A DNA stretch of 13,834 nt from RGDT01 sp964630925 (GTDB lineage Bacteria > Planctomycetota > Planctomycetia > Gemmatales > Gemmataceae): NCBI GenBank assembly GCA_964630925.1, contig CAZVZK010000216.1, positions 1 to 13,834 of the forward strand. The letters run 5' to 3'. The notes beneath the pieces were generated by a model. It made no database searches and was not told where the DNA came from. It saw only the letters and a program-made list of their open reading frames with translations. Position numbers and translations under genes: made by a program. Of the stretch, positions 5,901 to 13,212 are shown piece after piece. Numbering within the stretch: the first letter of the stretch is position 1; every line of letters starts with the position of its first letter.

Positions 5901-8222
5901 ATGGCACTGTATGCGGCGTTGCTGAAGGGCGTGGGCAAGGGCATCGTCGGGTGCGCCGTCGGCGGGCTGGCCGCCGAGGTGTTGTGCGAGGTGCTGCCCG
6001 AGGCGGCGCGCAAGGTGTGCGAGTGGTGGCAGGGCAAGAGGCCCGAGGAGCGCCGCGCCGAGGTCGAGGCCCTCGCGCAGGCCCCGCCCGCCGAGGTCAA
6101 GCTCCACGCCGCCGAGATCGCCCTCGAGCTGGCCCCGCACGACCCCGCCATGCAGAAGCAGCTCAGCATCTACCTCTCGCTCGTGCCCGGCGCCATCCGC
6201 GCATCGATGCGTCGGCCCGCCGACCCGCTCGGACGTACCGTCCCCCTCGCGGCGATCTTCGACAAGCCCGACTCCGTCCTGCCCCTGCTGCCGGTCCACA
6301 TGCCGCGGTTCAGTGCCGGCGACCGCCCCCTGCCGGGCATCGACTGGGAGCTGGACGAGCTGCTCGGTGCCGGCGGCTTCGGCGAGGTGTGGAAGGCACG
6401 CAACCCCCACTTCGACGGCGTGCCTCCGGTGGCCCTCAAGTTCTGCCTCGACCCGTCGGCCAAGGACCGCCTGCTGCGGCACGAGGCGGCCATCCTCAAT
6501 CAGGTGATGCGCCAGGGCAAGCACCCCGGCATCGTGACGCTGCAACACACCTATCTCAGCGCCGACCCCCCGTGCCTGGAGTACGAGTACGTCGGCGGGG
6601 GCGACCTGTCGGGGATGGTCAACCAGTGGCAGACGGAGCGTGCCGACACCGCGCGGGCCGCCCGCATGGTGCTGGACATCGCCCGCATCGTCGCGTTCGC
6701 GCACGCCCTGACGCCGGCCATCGTCCACCGCGACCTCAAGCCCGCGAACGTGCTCATCGACGCCGACGGCAAGCCGCGCGTGGCCGACTTCGGCATCGGC
6801 CAGGTGGCGGCGGGACGCGCGATCGCCCGCAGCGTGCGTGGCGTCAGCCAGGGGGCGTTCCTCGTGACGGCCCTGCGCGGCGCCCACACGCCGATGTACG
6901 CCAGCCCGCAGCAGATGCGTGGCGAGGCGGCCGACCCGCGCGACGACGTCTTCGCGCTGGGGGTGATGTGGTATCAGATGCTCGGCGGTGGGCTGACCAC
7001 GGGCCGGCCCGGCGGCACGCGGTGGATGGGCAAGCTGGTGGCGGCGGGCGTGCCGCAGGCGCAGGTCGATCTGATGTCGGAGTGCCTGGAGGACCACCCG
7101 GAGGACAGGCCGAGGGACGCCGGGGCGTTGGCCGAGAAGCTCGCGAAGCTGATCGAGCCGGCGCCGCTGGCGAAGGCGGAGATGATCCTCGGCAAGCCGA
7201 TCTTCGCGCCGGCGCCCCCGCCAGCCCCGCCCCCGGCGAAGGAGAAGCCCGCGCTCCTCGCCGCGCCGATGAGTGCCGGCAAGGATGCGGTGCTGGCGCT
7301 GGAGGTGAGCGAGCGCTGCCCGGACTGCGACGCGCGGATGCGGGTGAAGGCGAACAAGCACGGCGGCTACTTCCTGGGGTGCGGCCTCTTCCCGACGTGC
7401 CGCGGCACGCGCCGCCCGCCGCCGGAATTGCAGGAGCGCATCAAGGCGATCCTCGGCGGGGCGTCGCTGGCGGAGCCGCCGCCGCCCGTGAAGGCGGCGC
7501 CCGTGGTGAAGGGGCATTCGCCGGCGACGGTCACGAACGGCATCAGGATGAAGCTGGCGCTGGTGCCGGCGGGGTCGTTCATGATGGGGTCGCCGCCGGG
7601 CGAGGCGATGCGTGGCGACGACGAGGGGCCCGTGCGTGTGGTGACCATCGCGCAGCCGTTCTACCTGGGCGTGCATCCGGTGACGCAGAGAGAGTATGAG
7701 GAGGTGATGGGCAAGAACCCGTCGCACTTCAAGAAGAAGGAGGGCGGCGGCCCCGACCACCCCGTCGAGAGCGTCTCGTGGGACGAGGCCGACGAATTCT
7801 GCCGCAAGCTGGCCAGGCTCGACGGCAAGGCGGCGGGGGCGTACTTCCTGCCGAGCGAGGAGCAGTGGGAGTACGCGTGCCGCGCCGGGACGCTGACGGC
7901 CTTCTCGTTCGGCAACGAGCTATCGTCGGAGCAGGCGAACTTCGACGGCAACCGGCCGTACGGCAACGCCCCCGTGGGCGAGGCGCTGGGCAAGACCTCG
8001 AAGGTGGGCAAGTACAGGGCCAACGCCTGGGGCCTGCACGACATGCACGGCAACGTGTGGGAGTGGTGCGGCGGGTGGTACGCGGCGCGGACGCACCGCC
8101 CCGTGCGGGGCGGGTCGTGGAATAACAGCGGGCACCTGTGCCGCTCGGCGCGGCGGCAGAAGTATCCGCCGGGGCACAAGGCGGAGACGGTCGGGTTCCG
8201 GGTGGCGATGCTGGCGGGGTGA
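5901..8222 (+). CDS. Ser/Thr protein kinase - zinc ribbon - FGE/SUMF1-like fusion
   Basis: A 773-residue fusion. Residues 1-140 are a helical head with a glycine-rich hydrophobic start (YAALLKGVGKGIVGCAVGGL). Residues 150-420 are a protein kinase: glycine loop GAGGFGEVWKAR (156-167), Lys180, Glu195, HRDLKPANVL (276-285), DFG (296-298); the APE motif is ASPQQ. All key catalytic residues are present. A proline-rich linker precedes CPDCDARM...GCGLFPTC (473-500), a four-cysteine ribbon like that of topoisomerase I C-termini. Residues 545-773 are a formylglycine-generating-enzyme-like domain (VPAGSFMMGS, GLHDMHGNVWEW, VRGGSW, VGFRVA). True FGEs use two cysteines near the RGGS motif; here the first position is Asn and only Cys747 remains, so sulfatase-activating chemistry is unlikely and a binding or regulatory role is more plausible. 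ATG at 5901 follows AGAGG. It is a single-gene unit ending at a hairpin. Confidence 0.93.
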   Translation: MALYAALLKGVGKGIVGCAVGGLAAEVLCEVLPEAARKVCEWWQGKRPEERRAEVEALAQAPPAEVKLHAAEIALELAPHDPAMQKQLSIYLSLVPGAIRASMRRPADPLGRTVPLAAIFDKPDSVLPLLPVHMPRFSAGDRPLPGIDWELDELLGAGGFGEVWKARNPHFDGVPPVALKFCLDPSAKDRLLRHEAAILNQVMRQGKHPGIVTLQHTYLSADPPCLEYEYVGGGDLSGMVNQWQTERADTARAARMVLDIARIVAFAHALTPAIVHRDLKPANVLIDADGKPRVADFGIGQVAAGRAIARSVRGVSQGAFLVTALRGAHTPMYASPQQMRGEAADPRDDVFALGVMWYQMLGGGLTTGRPGGTRWMGKLVAAGVPQAQVDLMSECLEDHPEDRPRDAGALAEKLAKLIEPAPLAKAEMILGKPIFAPAPPPAPPPAKEKPALLAAPMSAGKDAVLALEVSERCPDCDARMRVKANKHGGYFLGCGLFPTCRGTRRPPPELQERIKAILGGASLAEPPPPVKAAPVVKGHSPATVTNGIRMKLALVPAGSFMMGSPPGEAMRGDDEGPVRVVTIAQPFYLGVHPVTQREYEEVMGKNPSHFKKKEGGGPDHPVESVSWDEADEFCRKLARLDGKAAGAYFLPSEEQWEYACRAGTLTAFSFGNELSSEQANFDGNRPYGNAPVGEALGKTSKVGKYRANAWGLHDMHGNVWEWCGGWYAARTHRPVRGGSWNNSGHLCRSARRQKYPPGHKAETVGFRVAMLAG

Positions 8223-8235
8223 CCGTCGCCGCGAA

Positions 8236-8259
8236 CGGCCGGCGTGGATGAGCCGGCCG
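8236..8259. terminator. Hairpin between convergent kinase and Uma2 genes
   Basis: CGGCCGGC (8236-8243) and GCCGGCCG (8252-8259) form a perfect 8-bp stem with an 8-base loop. It lies in the 41-base gap between the two stop codons, so it can serve both strands. No T-tract is present. Confidence 0.55.
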
Positions 8260-8263
8260 GCCC

Positions 8264-8854
8264 TCAGCCGAACAGGTCGGCCACCGGCAGGGCCACGCCT
8301 GGCAATGCCAGCGGCACCACGGTCTCCCCCGGGAGGTAGACGGAGCGGGTCGAGTAGCGGAAGCCGTGATGCTGCGTCGCATCCGGCACCGGATCGCGGT
8401 GGACCTCCAACTGCCCGTCCACGAGGTTGATGATCCAGTAGTCCCGGATGCGGACGCTGGCGTACAGGCTGGCCTTGCGGCCCCTGTCGTAACTCAGCGT
8501 CGTGTCGCTCACCTCGACGATCAAGTGGGCCGTCGTCGGGTGCGCGGCCTCGTACGAGCCCTCCGGGCCATCGACGACCGCCTCGTCCGGCTCGGGCTCG
8601 CTCGCGGCCCCGAGGTCGAGCGGGAGCTGTGACCGGACCACGAACGCCACCCCGAAGAACACGGTCAGCACGCGAGCCGCGCGGTGGACCCCCGCCGCGT
8701 GGCGGGGGAGCTGTGGGCTGAACACCATGAGCCGGCCCTCGATCAGCTCCACACGGCGGCCGTGGAAGAGGCCGACCTCCGCCATGCGGTGATACTCGCC
8801 CTTCGTGAACCGCAGCGGGCGGACGCCGCGCCGCTGCCTCGGCACCGTGGACAT
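8264..8854 (-). CDS. Uma2-family (DUF820) PD-(D/E)XK nuclease-like protein
   Basis: A 196-residue protein of the Uma2 family, restriction-endonuclease-fold proteins that are abundant in cyanobacteria and planctomycetes and whose substrate is not established. The family order is complete: GRRVELIEGRL (32-42) with Glu39, EPD (88-90) giving Asp90, LIVEVSDTTLSYDRGRK (111-127) giving Glu114 and Lys127, then SLYA and a strand pair DYWIINLVDGQLEVHRDP (138-155). The putative active-site residues Asp90, Glu114 and Lys127 are all present. ATG at 8854 lies one base after the purD stop, with AAGGGGG in the purD tail as ribosome binding site, so its translation is probably coupled to purD. A functional link to purine synthesis is not implied by the family. 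Confidence 0.88.
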   Translation of the reverse strand: MSTVPRQRRGVRPLRFTKGEYHRMAEVGLFHGRRVELIEGRLMVFSPQLPRHAAGVHRAARVLTVFFGVAFVVRSQLPLDLGAASEPEPDEAVVDGPEGSYEAAHPTTAHLIVEVSDTTLSYDRGRKASLYASVRIRDYWIINLVDGQLEVHRDPVPDATQHHGFRYSTRSVYLPGETVVPLALPGVALPVADLFG

Positions 8855-8855
8855 C

Positions 8856-10259
8856 TCACGCCCCCTTGACGCCCTTCGCGCCGATGTCGCGGCGGTAGTG
8901 CGCGCCCTTGAAGTCGAGCAGGGCGCACGCCTCGTAGGCCCGAGCACGGGCCGCATCCAGCGTGTCGCCCAGGGCCGTCACGCCCAGGACGCGCCCGCCG
9001 TCCGTCACCACCATGTCGCCGTCGATCCGCGTCCCGGCGTGGAACACCTGCACGTCCGGCAACGCCGCCGCCCGGCCGAGGCCGCGGATCTCGAAGCCCT
9101 TCAGGTACTTGTCCGGGTAGCCGCCCGACGCCATCACCACGCACACCGCCGGACGCTCGTCCCATTCAGGGGGCGCCACCTCGTCCAGCTTGTCATCGAC
9201 GGCCGCCTCCAGGAGGTCGAGCAGGTCGCTCTTGAGGCGGATTAACATCGGCTGCGCCTCGGGGTCGCCCAGCCGGCAGTTGAACTCCAGCACCTTCGGC
9301 CCCTGCCGCGTCGCCATCAGGCCGGCGTACAGGATGCCGCGGAACGGCGTGCGCCGCCGCCGCATCGCGTGGACCGTCGGCACGAACACGTCACGCGTCG
9401 CCGCCGCGATCAGCTCCGGCGTGGCGATGGGGGCGGGGCAGTAGGCGCCCATGCCGCCGGTGTTCGGCCCCTCGTCGTTGTCGCGCAGGCGCTTGTGGTC
9501 CTGGCACGCCGGCAGCAGGATGATCGACCGCCCGGCGACGAGGGCCAGCAGGCTGACCTCCTCGCCCTGGAGCCGTGACTCGATGACGATCTGCCGGCCG
9601 GCGTCGGCGCCGAACTCCTCGCGTGTCATGATGCGTTCGACGGCGGACATGGCCTCCTCCGTCGTGGAGCAGACGAACACGCCCTTGCCCGCCGCCAGCC
9701 CGTCGGCCTTGACGACCAGGCCTGGGTGCGGGCTGATCTTGATCTCGTACTCGCCGTTGACGAGGTAGCGGATGCCGTCGCGGACGCGCACCTCGTAGCC
9801 GGTGAACGGCCACTGGACGAGGTTGTGCTCCGGCGGGACGCTGACCACGTCGCGGCTGCGGATGTACTCGCGGGCCTTGTCGGGGTGGATGAACGGACGC
9901 CAGTCGGCGGTCGGCACGTCGGCGTGCTGCATGATCTTCTTGGAGAAGACCTTGCTCGCCTCGAGCTGGGCCGCCTCCTTCGACGGGCCGAAGATGCGTA
10001 GCTCCAGCTTCTGGAAGTGATCGACGATGCCGGCGGCCAGGGGCGCCTCCGGCCCGACGACGGTGAGGCCGACGCCCTCGCGCTTGACGAAGGCGGCGAG
10101 GGCGTCGAAGTCCTCCAGGGGGAGCTGCACGTTGGTGCCGTCGCGGCCCGTGCCGGCGTTGCCCGGCGCGCAGAACACCTGCGTGACGCGCGGCGACTGA
10201 CGCAATTTCCACACGAGGGCGTGTTCGCGCCCGCCCTGGCCCAGAACGAGAACCTTCAT
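8856..10259 (-). CDS. purD: Phosphoribosylamine-glycine ligase (GAR synthetase) with insertion
   Basis: PurD joins glycine to 5-phosphoribosylamine using ATP, the second step of de novo purine synthesis, in the cytoplasm. It is recognised by MKVLVLGQGGREHALVWKL (1-19), GPEAPLAAGIVD (69-80), VKADGLAAGKGV (183-194), SQ/ACQDHKR-type ACQDHKRLRDNDEGPNTGGMG (251-271, the family's ATP-binding signature) and EFNCRLGDPEAQP (325-337). Length is 467 residues against about 430 for E. coli. The surplus is one insertion of about 40 residues around 137-178, between PTADWRPF and VKADG; it is rich in aromatic residues (NLVQWPFTGYEVRV). The frame extends 50 codons further upstream, but ATG at 10259 follows GGGAGGGGAG and starts exactly at the conserved N-terminus. 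Followed immediately by the Uma2 gene. Confidence 0.96.
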   Translation of the reverse strand: MKVLVLGQGGREHALVWKLRQSPRVTQVFCAPGNAGTGRDGTNVQLPLEDFDALAAFVKREGVGLTVVGPEAPLAAGIVDHFQKLELRIFGPSKEAAQLEASKVFSKKIMQHADVPTADWRPFIHPDKAREYIRSRDVVSVPPEHNLVQWPFTGYEVRVRDGIRYLVNGEYEIKISPHPGLVVKADGLAAGKGVFVCSTTEEAMSAVERIMTREEFGADAGRQIVIESRLQGEEVSLLALVAGRSIILLPACQDHKRLRDNDEGPNTGGMGAYCPAPIATPELIAAATRDVFVPTVHAMRRRRTPFRGILYAGLMATRQGPKVLEFNCRLGDPEAQPMLIRLKSDLLDLLEAAVDDKLDEVAPPEWDERPAVCVVMASGGYPDKYLKGFEIRGLGRAAALPDVQVFHAGTRIDGDMVVTDGGRVLGVTALGDTLDAARARAYEACALLDFKGAHYRRDIGAKGVKGA

Positions 10260-10285
10260 CCGTCTCCCCTCCCGTGCATCCGCCC

Positions 10286-10291
10286 ATTGTA
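10286..10291 (-). promoter_or_regulatory. Possible -10 box for purD
   Basis: On the - strand TACAAT lies 27 bases before the purD start, five of six matches to the consensus and the only AT-rich spot in the 97-base gap between purD and the divergent phosphoesterase gene. No good -35 box is visible at 17 bases. Confidence 0.3.
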
Positions 10292-10356
10292 GCAGCCCCG
10301 GCCTTGCCCCGCGCCCCGGCGGCGCGGTATCCTCCGCCGTCCACCGAGGGCCGCGC

Positions 10357-11199
10357 ATGCTCCGCAAACTCACACGCCGACAGTGGCTCGGCCTCGCCTG
10401 CTTCGCCACGGGCGGCGCGGCTGCCTACGCCGGCTTCGCCGAGCCGTTCTGGATCGAGGTCGTCCGCCGTGACCTGCCGGTGGAGAACCTGCCGTCGGCC
10501 CTGGAGGGGAACACCCTCGTCCAGCTCAGCGACCTGCACGCCGGCAAGCGCGTGCCCGACTGGCTGCTGCGTCGCGGCTTCGAGATCGTCAACGCCCTGG
10601 AGCCGGACGTCATCGCCATCACCGGCGACTTCATGTCGTGCCACCGCGACGAGCAGGTGGGGCACGCCTGCCGGGTGCTGGAGGCGCTGCGCCCCGCCCG
10701 CCTCGGCACCTACGCCATCCTCGGCAACCACGACTACGGCGGCTGGTTCCGCCACGCCCCGACCGCCGACAGGCTCACCGCCGGCCTGGGCGACCTCGGC
10801 ATCACCGTCCTGCGTAACCGCCGGGCTGATGTGGGCGGGCTGTCCCTGGTCGGCATGGACGACCTGTGGGGGCCGAACTGGTCGCCGGGGACGGCGCTGG
10901 CCGGCCTGGCGGCGGACGCCCCCGCCGTCGTGCTGTGCCACAACCCGGACGGGCTGGACCAGCCGGGGTGGGGCGGTTACCGCGGCTGGGTGCTGTCGGG
11001 TCACACGCACGGCGGGCAGTGCAAGCCGCCGTTCCTGCCGGCGCCGCTGGTGCCGGTGCAGAACCGGCGGTACGTCGCCGGCGAGGTGGCGCTGGACGAC
11101 GGGCGGCGTGTGTACATCAACCGCGCGCTGGGGTTCTACCACCAGGCCCGCTTCAACGTCCGGCCCGAGATCACCGTCTTCCGCCTCACCGCGGCGTGA
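10357..11199 (+). CDS. Metallophosphoesterase of YkuE/YaeI type with twin-arginine signal
   Basis: A 280-residue calcineurin-like phosphoesterase. The dinuclear-metal motifs occur in the usual order: LSDLHAGK (57-64; Asp59, His61), ITGDFM (88-93; Asp91), GNHDYGG (123-129; Asn124, His125), VLCHNPD (192-198; His195) and SGHTHGGQ (214-221; His216, His218). The N-terminus, TRRQWLGLACFATGGAAAYAGFAEP within residues 6-30, begins with two arginines and a hydrophobic core, fitting Tat export or a membrane anchor, as seen in YkuE-like proteins. Such enzymes cleave phosphomonoesters or diesters of lipids and nucleotides; the substrate here cannot be told. ATG at 10357 has GAGG upstream. Divergent from purD, and followed by a GTAG double-hairpin repeat. 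Confidence 0.92.
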   Translation: MLRKLTRRQWLGLACFATGGAAAYAGFAEPFWIEVVRRDLPVENLPSALEGNTLVQLSDLHAGKRVPDWLLRRGFEIVNALEPDVIAITGDFMSCHRDEQVGHACRVLEALRPARLGTYAILGNHDYGGWFRHAPTADRLTAGLGDLGITVLRNRRADVGGLSLVGMDDLWGPNWSPGTALAGLAADAPAVVLCHNPDGLDQPGWGGYRGWVLSGHTHGGQCKPPFLPAPLVPVQNRRYVAGEVALDDGRRVYINRALGFYHQARFNVRPEITVFRLTAA

Positions 11200-11207
11200 T
11201 GTGGGCT

Positions 11208-11308
11208 TTCCCGTAGGGCGGGCCTCCAGGCCCGCCTGCTTCGGCCTTGGCGCGCGGCACGCCATCCGATGATTACGAAGGCAGGCGAGGACGCCCGCCC
11301 TACGGGAA
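11208..11308. repeat. Second-type GTAG double hairpin (REP-like, family B)
   Basis: TTCCCGTAGGGCGGGC (11208-11223) is repeated in perfect inverse as GCCCGCCCTACGGGAA (11293-11308). Inside the left arm GGCGGGCCT-CC-AGGCCCGCC (11217-11236) forms its own perfect 9-bp hairpin; the right half contains a weaker one (GGCGAGGACGCC). As in family A, GTAG stands at the outer foot of each hairpin, but the stem sequence is different. It fills the gap between the phosphoesterase and the coiled-coil gene. Function as mobile repeat is inferred from this architecture. Confidence 0.75.
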
Positions 11309-11367
11309 GACCGCAGGGAACATGTCCGGGGCGTTTTTGGGGAGTCGCCTGGGAAGTGGTCCCTGGT

Positions 11368-11389
11368 GGGTGACGAGACACGATCACCC
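11368..11389. promoter_or_regulatory. Small inverted repeat upstream of the coiled-coil gene
   Basis: GGGTGA (11368-11373) and TCACCC (11384-11389) form a perfect 6-base dyad with a 10-base gap, ending 16 bases before the ATG at 11406. It could be an operator or a leader hairpin. No convincing -35/-10 pair was found nearby. Confidence 0.2.
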
Positions 11390-11405
11390 TCACTGAGAAC
11401 CCCCC

Positions 11406-11933
11406 ATGAGCACGAAAACGATAACGGGCCTGGCGCTGCTGGCGTTGGCGGCGCTTTCGCAGCCGCCGGCCCACGCCCAGCCGGGCCGGACGGTGTCGCC
11501 GCGGGGCGACGCGGACTACTCCCGCATGAGCCGGGCGGGCAAGGTCACCTACCTGACGGCCGTGATCGACCAGGCCCGGCAGTCCGCCCTCGCCTCCCAG
11601 GAGGTGGAGCGCGAGATCAAGCGGGTCGAGCAGCAGCAGACGAAGGTGCGCGCCGCCAGGGCCGCCGCGGCCGACGCCGGCATCTCGACCGCCGCCGCCG
11701 ACCAGAAGCTGACGGAGCTGGCCGCGAAGAGCGCGGAGCTGGGCGTCAAGGCCGACAAGCTGCGCGAGCAGGCGAGGACGATGGCCGCCGAGGCCCGCAA
11801 GCGCAAGGCCCAGGACGAGGGCATCCATCGGGAGGCGCTGGAGGCGGCCCTGCGGATGGAGAGGGGCGAGCTGCCGCCGGGACCCACGGTCACCATCCTG
11901 GGCCGCCGTGATCGCACCGACACGAAGAAGTGA
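11406..11933 (+). CDS. Secreted coiled-coil protein, unknown function
   Basis: A 175-residue protein not assigned to a family. It has a clear Sec-type signal peptide (TKTITGLALLALAALSQPPAHA, residues 3-24, likely cut after AHA), then a highly charged alanine-, glutamine- and arginine-rich helix from about 45 to 155 with heptad-like spacing (AVIDQARQSALASQEVERE; KLTELAAKSAELGVKADKL), and a basic tail. This predicts a periplasmic or surface coiled coil, perhaps structural or wall-associated. ATG at 11406 follows GAGAACCCCCC, a leader very like that of the gene at 13213. It converges with the PH-like membrane protein 21 bases downstream. The opposite-strand frame covering it looks like a shadow. 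Confidence 0.75.
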   Translation: MSTKTITGLALLALAALSQPPAHAQPGRTVSPRGDADYSRMSRAGKVTYLTAVIDQARQSALASQEVEREIKRVEQQQTKVRAARAAAADAGISTAAADQKLTELAAKSAELGVKADKLREQARTMAAEARKRKAQDEGIHREALEAALRMERGELPPGPTVTILGRRDRTDTKK

Positions 11934-11954
11934 CCGGCCCCGACGCCCGTGGGA

Positions 11955-12761
11955 TCATCTCTCCCAGGGGAAACGCTGCTCCTTCTTCACCAGCAAGTGC
12001 GGCGGGCAGAGCTTCTCCACCGTCTCGATCAACACCTCGCGGTTGGGCATCCCCAACTTGACCGACGTGGCGAGGATGTGCCCCTGCTCCCCGATGTCGA
12101 GCGACTCCTTGCCCAGGTCGTCGATCAGGCGCGTGATGCTCGTCACCCGGCCCCAGGGGATGTCGCGTCCCTCGATGCGCAGGCCGGCGGGGCCGACCTG
12201 CACCTTCCCGAAGTCCGCCGTCTCGCCGCGCTCGATGGCCGACCACGCCTCCGTCCGCGCCGCCGCCGACACCCGCTCGAAGACGGCCCGCCGCAGGTCG
12301 TCGGCACGCGCGGTACAATCGGTCATCGGCAGCCGCGTCCGGTCCTTCATGTGGACCTCGTCGTGCCCCGCGCTGACCATGCCGTGCATCGCCGGCCAGG
12401 GGACGACGAGGAATTCCCCCTCACGGTGCATCACCAGGGCGGAGGGGTAAAGCCAGTAGGCGATGGGCCTACCCGTGGCGATCTGGAAGGGCACCAGCAT
12501 GAAGATGACGCCGACGAGGCATCCGCCCCCCAGGACCGCCAGCGCCCCCACGGTGATCGGGGTCCCCACCAGCCATTGCACGAGGAGGATCAGCAGGCAG
12601 ACGGCGATGACCGCCGCCCCGCCGGCGATGGCCAGCCGCCACATAGGGCGGTACGCCACCGACGGATCGACCGCCCGATGCACCGCCTCCGGCTCCCCCA
12701 GATCCCGCACCTCGTGGGGCGGCTCGTCGGCCAGGCCCGGTATCGTCTGAATCGCGTTCAT
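11955..12761 (-). CDS. Two-TM membrane protein with PH-like (DUF6585-like) domain
   Basis: A 268-residue protein. Two hydrophobic segments, about 42-64 (WRLAIAGGAAVIAVCLLILLVQ within it) and 70-92, form a helical hairpin that leaves both ends on the same, probably cytoplasmic, side. Following them is IAYWLYPSALVMHREGEFLVVPWPAM (100-125), the strand pattern of bacterial PH-like domains such as DUF6585, and a second similar unit at FGKVQVGPAGLRIEGRDIPWGRVTSI (184-209). The end is LVKKEQRFPWER. Such proteins are poorly characterised; no enzyme motif is present. ATG at 12761 follows GGGAGGGG. The domain call rests on pattern resemblance, while the membrane topology is clear. Confidence 0.78.
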   Translation of the reverse strand: MNAIQTIPGLADEPPHEVRDLGEPEAVHRAVDPSVAYRPMWRLAIAGGAAVIAVCLLILLVQWLVGTPITVGALAVLGGGCLVGVIFMLVPFQIATGRPIAYWLYPSALVMHREGEFLVVPWPAMHGMVSAGHDEVHMKDRTRLPMTDCTARADDLRRAVFERVSAAARTEAWSAIERGETADFGKVQVGPAGLRIEGRDIPWGRVTSITRLIDDLGKESLDIGEQGHILATSVKLGMPNREVLIETVEKLCPPHLLVKKEQRFPWER

Positions 12762-12840
12762 CGCCCCTCCCTTCGGCTGCGTGCCGTTGTTCTACGGACG
12801 GGGCCGCTCGCCTGAACCGACGCCCCCCGTATGATGACCC

Positions 12841-12868
12841 CGGAGGAGACTGCTGAAAAACTCGGTGA
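12841..12868. other. Possible insertion-sequence end remnant
   Basis: ACTGCTGAAAAACTC (12849-12863) resembles the ends of some IS4/IS5-like elements, as far as I remember them. It stands exactly where the adhesin-like reading frame begins without a proper start. No transposase gene or matching opposite end was found in the window, so this is only a suggestion. Confidence 0.25.
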
Positions 12869-13134
12869 CCACGACCACGATGAGCTTCTCCGCCACGAAC
12901 AATACGGCCGATTCGCTCGAGGTGCAGGGCGCCTTGACGTTGAATGGGGATCTGGAGTTGGTGGGTGACTACCCGATCCCTTCGGGGATCTGGTTCGACT
13001 TCTTCGCCTCCACCGGCGCCAACGCGAACATCGGCGGCGCGTTCGGGTCGATCAGCGACAACTTCGGGGCTAACCCGACGGACAGTGTCGTCAACGTGAA
13101 CGCCCAGCTCAAGTACCTCAGGATCACCTGGTGA
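12865..13134 (+). pseudogene. Probable C-terminal remnant of an adhesin-like repeat protein
   Basis: Ninety codons including the stop, 89 residues. The sequence is rich in Thr, Asn, Gly and Ser with alternating hydrophobic residues (SLEVQGALTLNGDLELVGDY; NIGGAFGSISDNFG), like the C-terminal strands of autotransporter or beta-helix surface proteins, and it ends in QLKYLRITW. An in-frame stop lies at 12835-12837. The only starts are GTG at 12865, 16 bases from GGAGGAG, or ATG at 12880 with no ribosome binding site. There is no signal peptide. It is followed by a strong hairpin, as expected for a real gene end. I read it as a 5'-deleted gene; a genuine small protein is the alternative. Confidence 0.5.
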
Positions 13135-13139
13135 GCCAC

Positions 13140-13177
13140 CGGCCGAGGGGTGGTGCGGTCAGGCCACCCCTCGGCCG
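13140..13177. terminator. Strong 14-bp hairpin after the adhesin remnant
   Basis: CGGCCGAGGGGTGG (13140-13153) pairs perfectly with CCACCCCTCGGCCG (13164-13177) around a 10-base loop, five bases after the stop codon at 13132-13134. There is no T-run, which is common for hairpin terminators in very GC-rich genomes. Confidence 0.65.
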
Positions 13178-13212
13178 CACCACCCAACAGTCGCGACCTT
13201 GGGAGAACCCCC

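Noticed and set aside
5805..7760. 651-codon - strand open frame opposite the kinase
   Set aside because: Composition is His/Arg/Leu-rich shadow sequence; the + strand has full kinase motifs in the same place.
8100..8222. C-terminal FGE/C-type-lectin-like end as a variable region of a diversity-generating retroelement
   Set aside because: No reverse transcriptase or template repeat is present in the window; the only mobile-element enzyme is a RAYT.
9391..11265. 624-codon - strand frame across purD and the phosphoesterase gene
   Set aside because: It overlaps two well-identified genes in other frames and has no domain; typical of high-GC DNA.
12831..12968. 45-codon + frame starting MMTPEETAEKLGD
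   Set aside because: No ribosome binding site before its ATG, it overlaps the adhesin-like frame, and its second half loses any protein-like composition.
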